DNA of 64,000 nucleotides from NCBI GenBank assembly GCA_008477525.1, contig SPDT01000004.1, positions 2,480,001 to 2,544,000 on the forward strand, read 5' to 3'. A program made the position numbers and the translations under genes. The notes beneath the pieces were generated by a model. That model worked only from the letters and a program-made list of their open reading frames with translations. It was not told the origin of the DNA and searched no databases. Below, one piece after another: positions 47,636-57,833 of this stretch. Position 1 is the stretch's first letter; every line of letters starts with the position of its first letter. Source of the stretch: Hypomyces perniciosus. Its lineage: Eukaryota; Ascomycota; Sordariomycetes; Hypocreales; Hypocreaceae.

Positions 47636-50600
47636 GGCGATGGCCTTGGAGGTGAAAACCCGTCACTGGTATGGGAGGGGTGACGGCCACTTGGATGGAA
47701 CGAGCGCAGCGATCGGTCGGTCGGTCGAGGGCGGGCGATGCAGTCTGACGATGGATCGTAGTCAACTGAGATTGAAAGATCGGCACAGCGGATGGCCAAA
47801 GAATGATGTAGTTGTAGAAATGAGGGACGCGAGTGTCGCTCTTGCGAGGGGGAGGAGAAATATTACGAGGTTCTGGCAAACTAATAAGTTGTCAGTCAGA
47901 GAAACCTGTTATCAGCCGCGGACAAGGCTGGGCAGGGCGGAGAAGAGATAAAAGCTTGTGTGTATGAGTACTCCGTACATGGAGGGGGAAAAAAATTTAC
48001 CTTGTGCGCCAGCGTGTGAACCATGTAGCACAGGGGCCAAAAAAGAAGGGTTTGTGGTAATAGTAGTATTAAAAAAAAAGTCCTGGATGATTCGTCAGAC
48101 GCACAGGAGGGGAATGTGGTTAATGTGGGTGAGGATGCAGGTAAAACGGCTCTGGGGTTCTGGCGACTTTTGTCCTCTGGTCGGAACTACTAGTACTAGC
48201 ATTAGCAGGTGCTAGCGTTAGTTGGTGGGGTTTTCTCGGAGTTGGGAGCTGTTCAGACAGAGCCCAGGTGGATACAGAAGGGTTGAAGGGCTGTTATTAG
48301 CGGCGAGCGATCGTACATAGATAGTTGCTGGACAGTGCTGCGACCACCCAAAAAGAGTCGATTGACGACGTCACTTGCGACGACAGATTGAAGCGATTGA
48401 GCCTTTTGGGAACCGTTTCCCCAATTGGGATGAATTGATTCCCTCTTCTTCAGCCAATGATAGAGTCGCTTCTTGCCCGCGTGATTCAAACAATGGACAG
48501 GATTGTTTCGGGCGCTGGCCGAACAGAAATGCCAGAATCAAAAGTGAAGCTGGATAGCCTCGTTTAGGCCGCTGGGAATGACGTCGCTGAGCGGAAAGTT
48601 GCCACTGCGCGCCACGCACACAGACTGGCGAGGCTTTCAACGGGCCTTTCAACGGGGTCTGCGAATAACGGCAGTCTTCCCCGGCGGGCCGGCGCCTTGC
48701 TACTTGTCGTTTGAACGGAGTAGTAGGTACGTATGTAATAGGTCTGAAGCCTAAGTAAGCTTTCCCAACGCACCGGCCGGTTGAACACATTGCCGCCGCC
48801 ACTCACCGGTTCGCCTGAGGGACGGGCAGGGATGAACTCGGCTCAGTTGTCTGTATATCGCATGTCGAGTCGAGCTGTGTATGTATTGTCTCTTGTGTCA
48901 CCGAACGTGGCGGGTGCTGGCCTGGTAGTATATGCTTTTTTTTTCCTCAACGTCGCAGCAGGGGAAGAATCAACTCATGGAATATCGATGCATGAAAAAC
49001 AACAAAGTTTCATGAATTGCCCTTGAGAAAATAAGTTGCGCCGATTGATTATGGGTGGGCAGTCAAAGAGAGACCGACAGACACTCTCTCTCCCACTCTC
49101 ACACGGGCCTTTTTTCAACTCAATCAGTAATGCGACTCAGAACTTCAAATCCACTGTCATGGCAACCTCATCTCAAATCCCTGCCAAGCTTTCTCTCTTC
49201 GAGATGACAGGATGTCAATTGGCCGCATTACTCTCACCATCTTCTGCCTCTTAGACCAATCGCAATTCCCATCACCCAGCTTATTTCTGCTCCATAATCC
49301 ACCCCAGCACTCGAGTGGGCGCGCAACGCATACACAATCACAGGTTGGGCTCCGATACCTTCAGCCCAACGGAACCAGGGGATGGGCTAATGCCCTGGCT
49401 TGGCCTGTTTGAGCGTTTCATCATTTCAGCTTTTGTCGTCATGCCCACGGATTGTTCTTTTCCGATTCTCTCAGTCTCGCCGGAGCTGCTCCGTTAGTGC
49501 ATGAAAAACGATGTTTGCAAGCCGCCAAGTGCGCGGAGATTTAAAAAAGAAAAAAAAAGTTGTCTTGATAGCATTATCGGCCGATCCTCAAGTTCCCACT
49601 ACGAAGTACGAAGTACAATATCCCTACACATACAAAAACGACATCAAAAGACACCAAACGCTATGAATGTTAAGTACGGAGTACTAGTGTGCGCTTTTTG
49701 CCGTCCGACATGTGCATATGCATACTAAGGCACGAAATACATACGTACACACACTTCGGTATGTACCTTATAGTAGGTATTCTTGCATGCAGAATCGGGA
49801 GCCATGCTTCTTCATGCTTCAGCCCTGGTGTCCTACACACAAACAATGTGTCAAAGTCTCATGACGTACAAAGGACATGGAATACGCCTGATACGAAGTA
49901 CTGACCAGATCTACTGTCAACTTCCCTTAGTTTACCTATCTTAATGGTACATGCCCAGGTACGACGACATGGGTGGATGGTTTTATGCCTTGTTTCCTCG
50001 AGCGTCTAAGTCATGATTTTTTACACACGGACGTATCCCAAGTCCTCGGAACTCTTCATCCTAGTATCAACTTTCTCCACGTACCACCCCCACAAACGAC
50101 CCTTACCTGCGTTGAAGCCCAGTGCGGTCTTTACTACCAAAAGAGGGTCTCGTTGGGCATAGATAACCAGGGGTTTCGCATGTTCCAGAAGCACCGTCCC
50201 GTCCCGGCTGTGTCCGCCACTGCCTTGCATCACCGACTCTCCAGACTGGGGCATCCTGGTAAAGCGTACTGGGTTGATACTAGCACTTCGTACACCTTCC
50301 GAGAAACAAATCTCTATAGTAGTAAATCCGGTTTCTATAGATGATGATGCTTTTCATGTGAGAGGATCACCAATACTTGAAGAATAACGAGGTCTTAACT
50401 TCTTGAGGAACTCAGAAAGCCCAACACCTCCGCTTTGCGGATTCTCATTGGCCCCCGTATGGAAGACTATGTTGTCCCTGGAGAATCACAGTCCACCAAT
50501 AACAACCATGAAGTGGGCGGTACCAAGGATCTCCGTGGAGCATGGTGGCTTCCAATTGATGCCCAACGAGAAGACAATATCCATCAGGATCCATCCAAAC

Positions 50601-50714
50601 AAGCCAAACCCAAGAGTCGAGGTTACCCCCTGAATCTTCTCTAGTACATCCAAAGTTATTGTGATCAAATTTCCTTTCCGTAGATCCAACGATGTGACTC
50701 GTCTGCCGCACAAT
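47636..50714. other. Intergenic region upstream of the DUF8035-like gene
   Basis: About 3 kb with the promoter of the charged-protein gene and the 3' flank of the bleomycin hydrolase pseudogene. It contains GTAC motifs near 47970, 49599-49617, 49673-49685 and 49893, and pyrimidine/purine-rich runs. No gene is supported. Confidence 0.5.
49599..49617. repeat. Chained TACGAAGTAC motifs
   Basis: Two TACGAAGTAC units overlap through GTAC with a 7-bp period. Confidence 0.75.
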
Positions 50715-52302
50715 CTATGCCAATGAACCCATCGGATCCCATAGTGGCAGAACAATGGGCTCTTGGTTCACCACATCCCTCACCTCTTTGCTGCAGAACT
50801 TCGGATCGACAACAGCCTGGTAGACAAACTCATCCATCCAAGCATCACTCATAACAAACCACCCCTTGTCATCAGCCGTGGTGCCCCAGCTGTTCTGTAC
50901 CCTCCATCGAACAGCCTTCCCTGTCTTCTCGTCCACATGCACTGCCGTCAGAACCATGGCGTGGGTCATTTGGCTCTCACCTGTCATGAGCCTCTCTGCC
51001 TTTGTCATGCCCAACAGGTTGGTGTTGATTCCAACCTCGTAGTTGAATAGATCCAGGTCCATGATGCCCGACCTATTGTCGCTGAATTTAAGGACGTCGC
51101 AACCAAAGAAGATGGGCAGGCCAGCCTTGAGCATATTGATGCAAGTCGATTTGAGCGTGTCTATTTCCGCGTTGATATAGGTGATGCTACGGCCACCTAC
51201 GATGTTCCCCAGCCATGAGACGGTGAGTTTCCTCAGGGGCTTGTGGCGGGGATCATGCACCAGCGAGATCATTCCTTGAATGACACTTGAGCTGACGCGG
51301 AACCTGGGGCTGTAGATGTCCTTGGAAAACGCCTTGGGTGTCGTTGTTAGCTCATGAGCTTTGCCGTCCTTGTCAAGGTATTGGCACTTGAACTCTGTAT
51401 TGGGCTTTGGTGGAGGTCCCAGAAGTAGAGTCATGATCAGGGCGATTTCCTGGATCATCTTGGACTTAGCCCCGGTGATGAGGGACTGTGGGGAGAGTTT
51501 TTGGGTGCACAGTTTGCGTAGTTTCAGCGCGTACTCCCGAAGCTTGGTCTGGATAACACTATTAAGAATTTCCGAATTCATGGCGTTCCAGCTGTCTGGG
51601 TAGATGGATTGGGGGACGAGACCATACTTCTCGACCAGACTGTACACCATATCCCACTAGCCACCATCGGAGACAATATCTCCAAGTAAAGTCTGGACGA
51701 TGCGACTATCGAGGTCCTCGTGGGCCGTGTCAACAATCTGCTCGAGAAACCAATTGGCCTTCTCCAATTTGTCCCAATAGAAGAGGTAAGCCTGCGACAG
51801 CTCGAATGACTCTATACCATGGCGTTTCATGAGCGCAATGCCGAAGATATTTGTCGAGGCAAAAAGCCAGCACCGTCCACTGGACCTCTGGTTGGAGATT
51901 GGGTCACCTTCAACGGGAATTTTGATGTTGAAGATCTGCTGGTCAGCTATCCTTGTTGACCGCGAAGTGAGAGCCTGTTGGGGGTTGGAAGAGCTCAGTG
52001 TGGTGAGAGCCAACCTGATCAACCTGATGTCAGCACACGTTCCATCATGTGAATCTCGTCGAAGATGGCTATTGCTTACTGGTTCTTGGGTCCTTCATCA
52101 CGTCGTCCAGTCATAGTTCTAGCGTCGACACGGGCAACCCTTCGGGCTCTCGAGTGACCTGCACATATGGAACTTTCTTGCCATCACTACCAACCTCGAC
52201 ATATCCATCTTCATCATCATCAACATTCAGATTGTGAAGGCGTTCCAGAACAGCCTTTTCATGGACCATTGCCGCAGCAGGCTTGGATTGTTGACCGCCC
52301 AT
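50715..52302 (-). pseudogene. Bleomycin hydrolase / cysteine proteinase 1, disabled
   Basis: The sequence is closely similar to fungal bleomycin hydrolases (papain-like C1B aminopeptidases, yeast Lap3/Blh1). The MGGQQSKP start at 52302 has the usual myristoylation-like form. The catalytic Cys (SSGRCWLFAST), His (MTHAMVLTAVH) and Asn (WRVQNSWG) are all intact, and the C terminus LPLWDPMGSLA is complete. Three lesions break it. TGA at 52113-52111 sits where the alignment to relatives expects Trp. A one-base deletion in the GACCCAAGAAC stretch near 52088-52093 puts exon 1 out of phase with exon 2. TAG at 51659-51657 replaces the Gln of the DGGQWDM motif. An intron (about 52078-52034) with GTAAGC...ACATCAG edges is otherwise normal. 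Little other decay is seen, so inactivation looks recent. Sequencing error could explain one lesion but hardly three. Confidence 0.85.
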
Positions 52303-53100
52303 CCTGGCAGTACTATTCCCTGTCGAGCTGTACCGCCGGATTACCCTGTAACGGATTGGCACTCGTGATGCGGATGATAGAAAGTGACAACCACCCCTCA
52401 ACAGATTAAAGTATGGGGTTCTGGTCAGTAAATGCCTCTTTTTTTTTGGTCTGTTCATTTTCCAAGCTCCGATCACGAGGCATCCCCAGTGACATGGGTG
52501 TCGTATCAATTAGGGATGCTACTAGTATAAGTGGCCCTCAGAAGCTGACTCTGGAATCCGCTTGTCAATTTTCTACCACATCAGCACATATGATTTCGCA
52601 CAAATTCCGTAATGAATCAAGGAATTGATACTGCAAAATATGCTACTCGCAGTTAACCAGTTGGCACAACTATACAGGGCGTGATCATGGTGAAATCTGA
52701 CCCCGAGGAGACTGCTCCAAGAACATCGTCAGGTACCCAACTGCCCGGCTAAGCAAGGCTTTACTCCCGGTGAAACAGGAGATTAAGAAATTTTCATGGC
52801 GAGGGGCCAATACAAGATAGGTGACAGATGCACATCAGCATCACGATACATGCGCATTAAATCTGAGGACAAAAAGCGAAGCAACTTGGAGCTACACAAA
52901 AACAATCTTAATTACACTATGATGTATAGGTAAATCCTATCTACTTGACACCAAGATCTCCCAATACATTCATCCCAACTCAATACAAATTACCAACACG
53001 CCACGCCCCAAACCCATGACAACACCTTTTCTCATGTGCCCAGACCAAAACGTGGCCCAGACATGCCATGGTGGACGGACTACTCAAAAAAGAAATATGT
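52303..53100. other. Spacer between hex1 3' end and the bleomycin hydrolase pseudogene
   Basis: About 0.8 kb that should contain the hex1 3' UTR and the former promoter of the pseudogene. No gene or repeat of note was seen. Confidence 0.5.
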
Positions 53101-54771
53101 TTACAGGCGAGAGCCGTGGATGACTTTCATCTCGACGGCGAGCTCGCGACCACCATCATTGAGAACAAGGACACGGACGCTGCCGCGGCCAGACTCGAAA
53201 GCGTTCTGGAGACGAGACCAGAGGTTAGACTGGTCAATGACCTGGAGACCCTGCTTGACATCACCGGTCTCGGTCATGGCAGTGACGTAGCCATCCTGCA
53301 TGTCCAGGACGCGGTACTGCTTGAAGACAGGGCCGAGCATGGTCTGAACAACGACGCTAGGAGCAGGGTTGGAAATGAAGGAAGACTCCTCGTGCAGCTG
53401 CTTGGTGAAGAGGTCAACACCGAGGTAACGGTACTGGCCGGTGGCAGAAGAGGTAGAGATGCGGATGACCTGGCAAGGTCGACCCTGCAGCATCAGGAAG
53501 TCTCCCAGACGGATGTGGTGGCAGGGAATGGACACCGTGTTCGGCTGGCTCTCAGGAGCAGGAGAGGCACCGCCACCGCCACCACGGCGGGCGGGGACAA
53601 CCTCCTGGCGGATGTCAACATCGATATGCTCGGTGTGACCATGGTGGTGGTGAGAGTGGGCTATCTTGTTAGCAAGCTTGCGCACACCTTGACGGATAGA
53701 GTGGTAGTGACCTGCGGCAAGACGCGTCAGCTGACGTGTTTGCGCGACAGGGTACCGGAAATATTGGTGACTTACCGTCGTCGTCGTAGTAACCCATCTT
53801 GGAGTCTTTGGAGGGAGTGTACTGGTTAGGTCCGACTGTCTCTTCGGTAACCTTGATCTCTTCCCGGAAAACTGGACGGGAAGTGGAAGTGGTAGAGTCG
53901 ACGGTGTACTGGGTGGCCTTGACCTTCTGAGTAGAGTAGCGAGGCTTGGGAGCAGCAACGGCTACACTAGAGTGTTGAGGACGATAACGTGTTCGGTATT
54001 CACGCTCAGCAATGTCAATGGGACTGGAGTGGGGATCACGGCGTCGAGGACGGCGAGTGTCGATCTCAATGCGAGTCTCAGTGAACTTGGCAGGAGGAGG
54101 TGCAGGTCTAGAGTTGAAGTGTCAGTTGGAAAGGATTCCTTTTGTCTTGGGAGCTGGAAGGTTTCTGGGTCAACAAAGCCAGTGGAGCCACACCCCTGAC
54201 AGGGGTGTGGACGTGGCAAGGTATTCCGTCAAAAGAAACACCCCTGGCGTCAGCCGTCCGGGACCCATGTCCGTCTCCGCTTCCAGTGTTTACCCACTAT
54301 GCCATTGACGCGTCCTCGTAATAAGGACCGTGATAGGGGTAGTGTAATACTGCTGCGATTGGGACGACTGGGCTTTTCTTTCAAGACCACTTGGCTTCTT
54401 CTGGTCGATTGACATTGTGATTGTGGAGGAAATCGTCAAAACTCACCGATACTCCTTCTTCACCAGCTGCAGAGGCTTGGTGTGATGGTGGTGATGGTGG
54501 AGGAAACCGGGACGGCGGTTGCGTTCTTCTTCACGCGTAATACGGACCTCTTCGACAATCCGAGGTTCGCTGCGAGGAGGAACGACGGCGGTGGGAAACG
54601 AAGAGGTTTGACCTTCCCGTCCGGCTGGCTGCTGGGGAGGAAGGGTGATTCGAACCTCCTCGTGGGTTGTCGTTTGGGTGGAAGTCTTCTTCTCGGTCTC
54701 CTTGTATGTGGAGGGGAAGATGCTGAAGGGCACGGGGACGCGGGCTTCAAAGTCCAGGTTGACGGCTTGCG
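53101..54771 (-). CDS. hex1: HEX1, Woronin-body major protein, with long N-terminal extension
   Basis: HEX1 self-assembles into the crystalline core of Woronin bodies, peroxisome-derived plugs that seal septal pores after wounding. It is an eIF5A relative. The core runs from VSIPCHHIRLGDFLMLQGRP to the terminal SRL, a type 1 peroxisome targeting signal. The short form starts at 53797 (MGYYDDDG) and uses exons 53797-53776 and 53711-53101, giving 210 residues with a histidine-rich AHSHHHHGHTEH linker. Upstream the same frame stays open through exon 54107-53776 and, after a GTGAGT...CTCTAG intron, exon 54771-54447, adding at least 210 charged, Arg/Thr/Glu-rich residues. An in-phase first exon could be 55178-55073 (MRLAECGPGG), giving 457 residues in all; that start is weakly supported. 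Alternative splicing to long HEX1 isoforms is known in some Pezizomycotina. Confidence 0.9.
53776..53797 (-). other. hex1: Internal start and first coding exon of short HEX1
   Basis: This 22-nt segment encodes MGYYDDD plus the first base of Gly and ends in a GTAAGT donor. It is the start of the short HEX1 form, matching the Neurospora protein's MGYYDDD N terminus. It is also in frame with the upstream extension, so one exon can serve both products. Confidence 0.75.
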
Positions 54772-56677
54772 CTGGCGCGAGAGAATCTTCTCATACAACC
54801 TTCCGTAGCACGAAAGGAAGACAAGAAGGATCCTCAAGTTCTGTTCCTAGAAACAAAAGTCGAAGAGAAGAGAGAAAAGAGAGGAATTAAGAGCCTCTTG
54901 AAGTCTTTTCTTTCTTGTCTTTTGTTTCTGATGCGGATGGAGTTAATTGGAGAGGAAGGAATTCTTGTCCAGAGCGGCAGAAGCACGATGGCTTTTGAGG
55001 ACGGGGGCAGGATTGGATTGTTGACGCCAGCGGTTGCCGAGGAGGGTGAATCTAGCAGCAATTCGTGTTTACCTGCCACAGGAGCTGACTTGTTGTTGTT
55101 TACTCCCGCCACAAGCGGCCTAGTGCCAGCGCCTTCATAATCGTCTCCGCCTCCGGGCCCACATTCAGCCAACCTCATCCAACCTCCTGCAAGCTGCGCG
55201 AAGCCCAAGCAAGCCTCTGGGCCAATGGGCCGGTCGTGCTTCTGGGCTGCGTCTCAGGCGTGCCAAAAGGCTCCAGTAGCCGGTGGGCTCTCGGACATTG
55301 GTGCTGCAACTCAGCGGTAAGCAGATGGATCCAAGCCTCTCCCCAGCCTCCTTTTGCCTTGGTTTCCCTGCATTACCCCTAAAGTGGCCCGCTGATTGAC
55401 CAGTCAGTTCAGTAGGCAATGTCCACATGAAGGGCGGGTTTCCCTTTTGTTTTTCTTAATGCTGCTCCTTGCCGCGGTTGTTCATCTCCCGTGTCGATTG
55501 GATGGAGACAGGCTTGTTTGGACCTCGTTACGAAGTACTACTAGTACGAAGTATTACTCGTATTAATCAATGCTCAGGAGCCCATAAAAAGTACATGGTG
55601 CTGGGTGGGCGCACCTGTGCTTCTGAACTCAATATGGCGCCACCAGAAACTCTCTTGGCAACAAATAACGGGGGGCGGGTTGCATCCGAGCTGATGATGC
55701 ATCATATCTATCACCTCCATCATGAAGCACTCCATGTACCAGTAGGAGGACGAGTACCGAACGAGAGCATCCACTCCGATGCATGCAATACTACCCGCAG
55801 CATATGAGAAGGATGGTTGGGGCGACTCTCGATCTTCAGATTCCGGCCGGTTGCCCGATGGTTGAAGTTATCAAGACCAGCCTCTCGTTACAGCTGTGTG
55901 TGAGCATCACAACAATTGGTCCATTCGCGCCCTTTTCAGCCTGCTTAATTTCTTGGTTGCTGCAGGTAGATGCAGCAATCTGCATCCGTGTTGCTATCGT
56001 GGAAATCTATCATTGGACTACAGGACTGTCCGCATCACGAGCGGGCTGCCGATGCAGTGCGTTATTACGTCGGAGTGATCCAGACACTGTGGCATCTGAA
56101 ATCCGAGGCTGGGACCAGTCAGAATTTACGAGCTGTCGTAGCCAGGTCTCGGTTTGGAGCCACTTTCGGGGCCTTCATTTCCCTTGGTCAGCCAGACCAT
56201 GATTGCCAGTGCCCGTCAAAACTGCTGGACACTCATTCTACCCCTGCTGCGTCTCGCAATTGGCAGTAGGCAGTCCTTGCTCCCGCATTCCGCAGGGAGA
56301 AACATCCCGAATCTTTGTGGGCATCACCGCATTGCGCCGTAGCCGTCAAACAAGTTTGGTCTGGGGATTCCCCTGGTTGCTCTGACAACGTGGACGTATT
56401 AACGGACTGTGCGACGCACACAAAGGCTAATGGCTGGTCAAGCCTTAGGCAGGGGTGGTGGAGCAACGTCAACATGACAAGCCGTGCCGCGACGCGTCTT
56501 GCGCGACTCGCGGGGGGCGCCACCATGAGCAAACCAGACGCGAGATCGTGTTTGAGGTGGGCAATATACCTCGGCCGAGGCAAAGCGATTCAGCTTCTGA
56601 TTCTACCTACCCGCGGGGTTGCCGGGAACAGCCTTATTAATCCCGTTCAAGTTGCCGAGCTATCACTCAAGTTGATT
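54772..56677. other. hex1 promoter/leader and spacer to tRNA-Arg
   Basis: About 1.9 kb. The part up to 55.2 kb is pyrimidine-rich on the hex1 strand and may hold a first coding exon (55178-55073). Beyond it, a paired TACGAAGTA cluster lies at 55529-55557. No further gene is supported. Confidence 0.5.
55529..55557. repeat. TACGAAGTA pair joined by a TACTAGTAC core
   Basis: TACGAAGTACTACTAGTACG followed by AAGTA: two direct GAA-type motifs flank the self-complementary ACTAGT core. Confidence 0.75.
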
Positions 56678-56765
56678 GGCCGCGTGGCCTAATGGCTAAG
56701 GCGCTAGATTTCGGTTATCTCATGACTTCCTCTAGAGATTCCAGGTTCGACTCCTGGCGTGGTCG
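56678..56765 (+). tRNA. tRNA-Arg (TCG anticodon) with 15-nt intron
   Basis: The cloverleaf can be drawn completely. The acceptor stem GGCCGCG pairs with CGTGGTC (two G-T wobbles), with discriminator G. The D stem is GCC/GGC around TAATGGCTAA. The anticodon stem CTAGA (56704-56708) pairs with TCTAG (56731-56735). The T arm is CCAGG-TTCGACT-CCTGG. The anticodon loop reads TTTCGG, a 15-nt insert (56715-56729) and C. The anticodon is therefore TCG (56711-56713), reading CGA, with the intron at the canonical position after base 37. Internal promoter boxes are present (GTGGCCTAATGGCT-like A box, GGTTCGACTCC B box). A TTTT tract just downstream (56769-56772) fits a Pol III terminator. Confidence 0.95.
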
Positions 56766-57833
56766 TATCTTTTCAGCTGTTTCTTTTTGCCAAAGACTCT
56801 TCTTCTATTTTTGTTCCTTTGGGTCTTACCGCTTCAACATGGAGAGAGTACAGCAATCCCATGTAATCACGAACGGCTGAATGTACGGAGTAAACATGGC
56901 TTATACTAGTTGCCGGCCTCTTTTTTAAGTCCCCGAAGCTAGGCCTTTAGCATGTTAAAGCATCTGCTCATAGGCCTCACGATGTGTCAGCGAATCCTGC
57001 ATCCACAGGACTAAGGTGAAAGGTGAAGGAACCATTGGTTTGCTGAGAGTTCCTCACGTCCTCCACGTCGCCATCATCTACTTCATATAACCTCATCAAA
57101 TACTGGCTTTTGCGGGACCGCCATTGCACCTTGAGACTGATGGGTGAGGGCTCTTTATTGTACTTTCACTAGCTATGCCTAGCAAGGCGTCTCTTTTAAG
57201 TCTCCCCGTGGAAGGGAACGTAACGGCGTCTTCATTTCTCTGCATTTTATAAACGCAATTGTTGCATCTCGTATTCAACAGCATGCCGCTTCTTACTCTG
57301 TGGACGCTGCTAAGATGCCGATCGCATTTAGAGCTGATCTAACTACTATGGCAATGGTTCTAAGCATCAAAGTTTGACTTGGTATCGTGAAGAACATTAT
57401 TGTTAAGAACTCGCACGACTTTATAGTAGTACTAGTAGTAGCATAAGTAGTACTAGTAGTAGCATAAGTAGTACTAATACTATGCATTTGCCTAAGAAGA
57501 GAGGAGGAGCTTTGTTGACAAGCTCCCATTTCGCCAAGCAAGCTGGCGTTGAACTCAGGACTTTGTCCACTTGCTATCATTACTACCATAGAAAAAGCTC
57601 TAGTCTTTTAGGAGTTGCTCCGTATAAAGTACTTCGTAGAATCGTTGTGACTTCCTGGTTGTCAAGACCAAACAAACCACGTGACGCCATGTCGTCACAG
57701 TCAATGGGGTCAATGGGGGGCATTTGCCCCGCGATTGACGGATTGCCCCACGGTGCTTCGCTGATGGAACTCTTTCTCTGCTGCAGCGGCAGTTAAATAG
57801 ATTCTTTTGCTGGACAGAGCCGCAAATGCCAAT
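56766..57833. other. Spacer and promoter upstream of rqc2
   Basis: About 1.1 kb between the tRNA gene and the Rqc2 start. It holds a Pol III terminator-like T run, a TACGGAGTA motif near 56884, a 21-bp tandem repeat (57424-57479) and a TACTTCGTA motif near 57630. No gene is supported. Confidence 0.5.
57424..57479. repeat. 21-bp tandem repeat, about 2.6 copies
   Basis: The unit GTAGTACTAGTAGTAGCATA plus A is repeated head to tail. It is built from the same TAG/GTAC words as the dispersed motif family and lies about 360 bp upstream of rqc2. Confidence 0.8.

Noticed and set aside
54834..55208. 124-codon minus-strand open frame upstream of hex1 as an independent gene
   Set aside because: Its second half is a pyrimidine-rich leader. 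Only the first part is considered, as a possible first exon of long HEX1.
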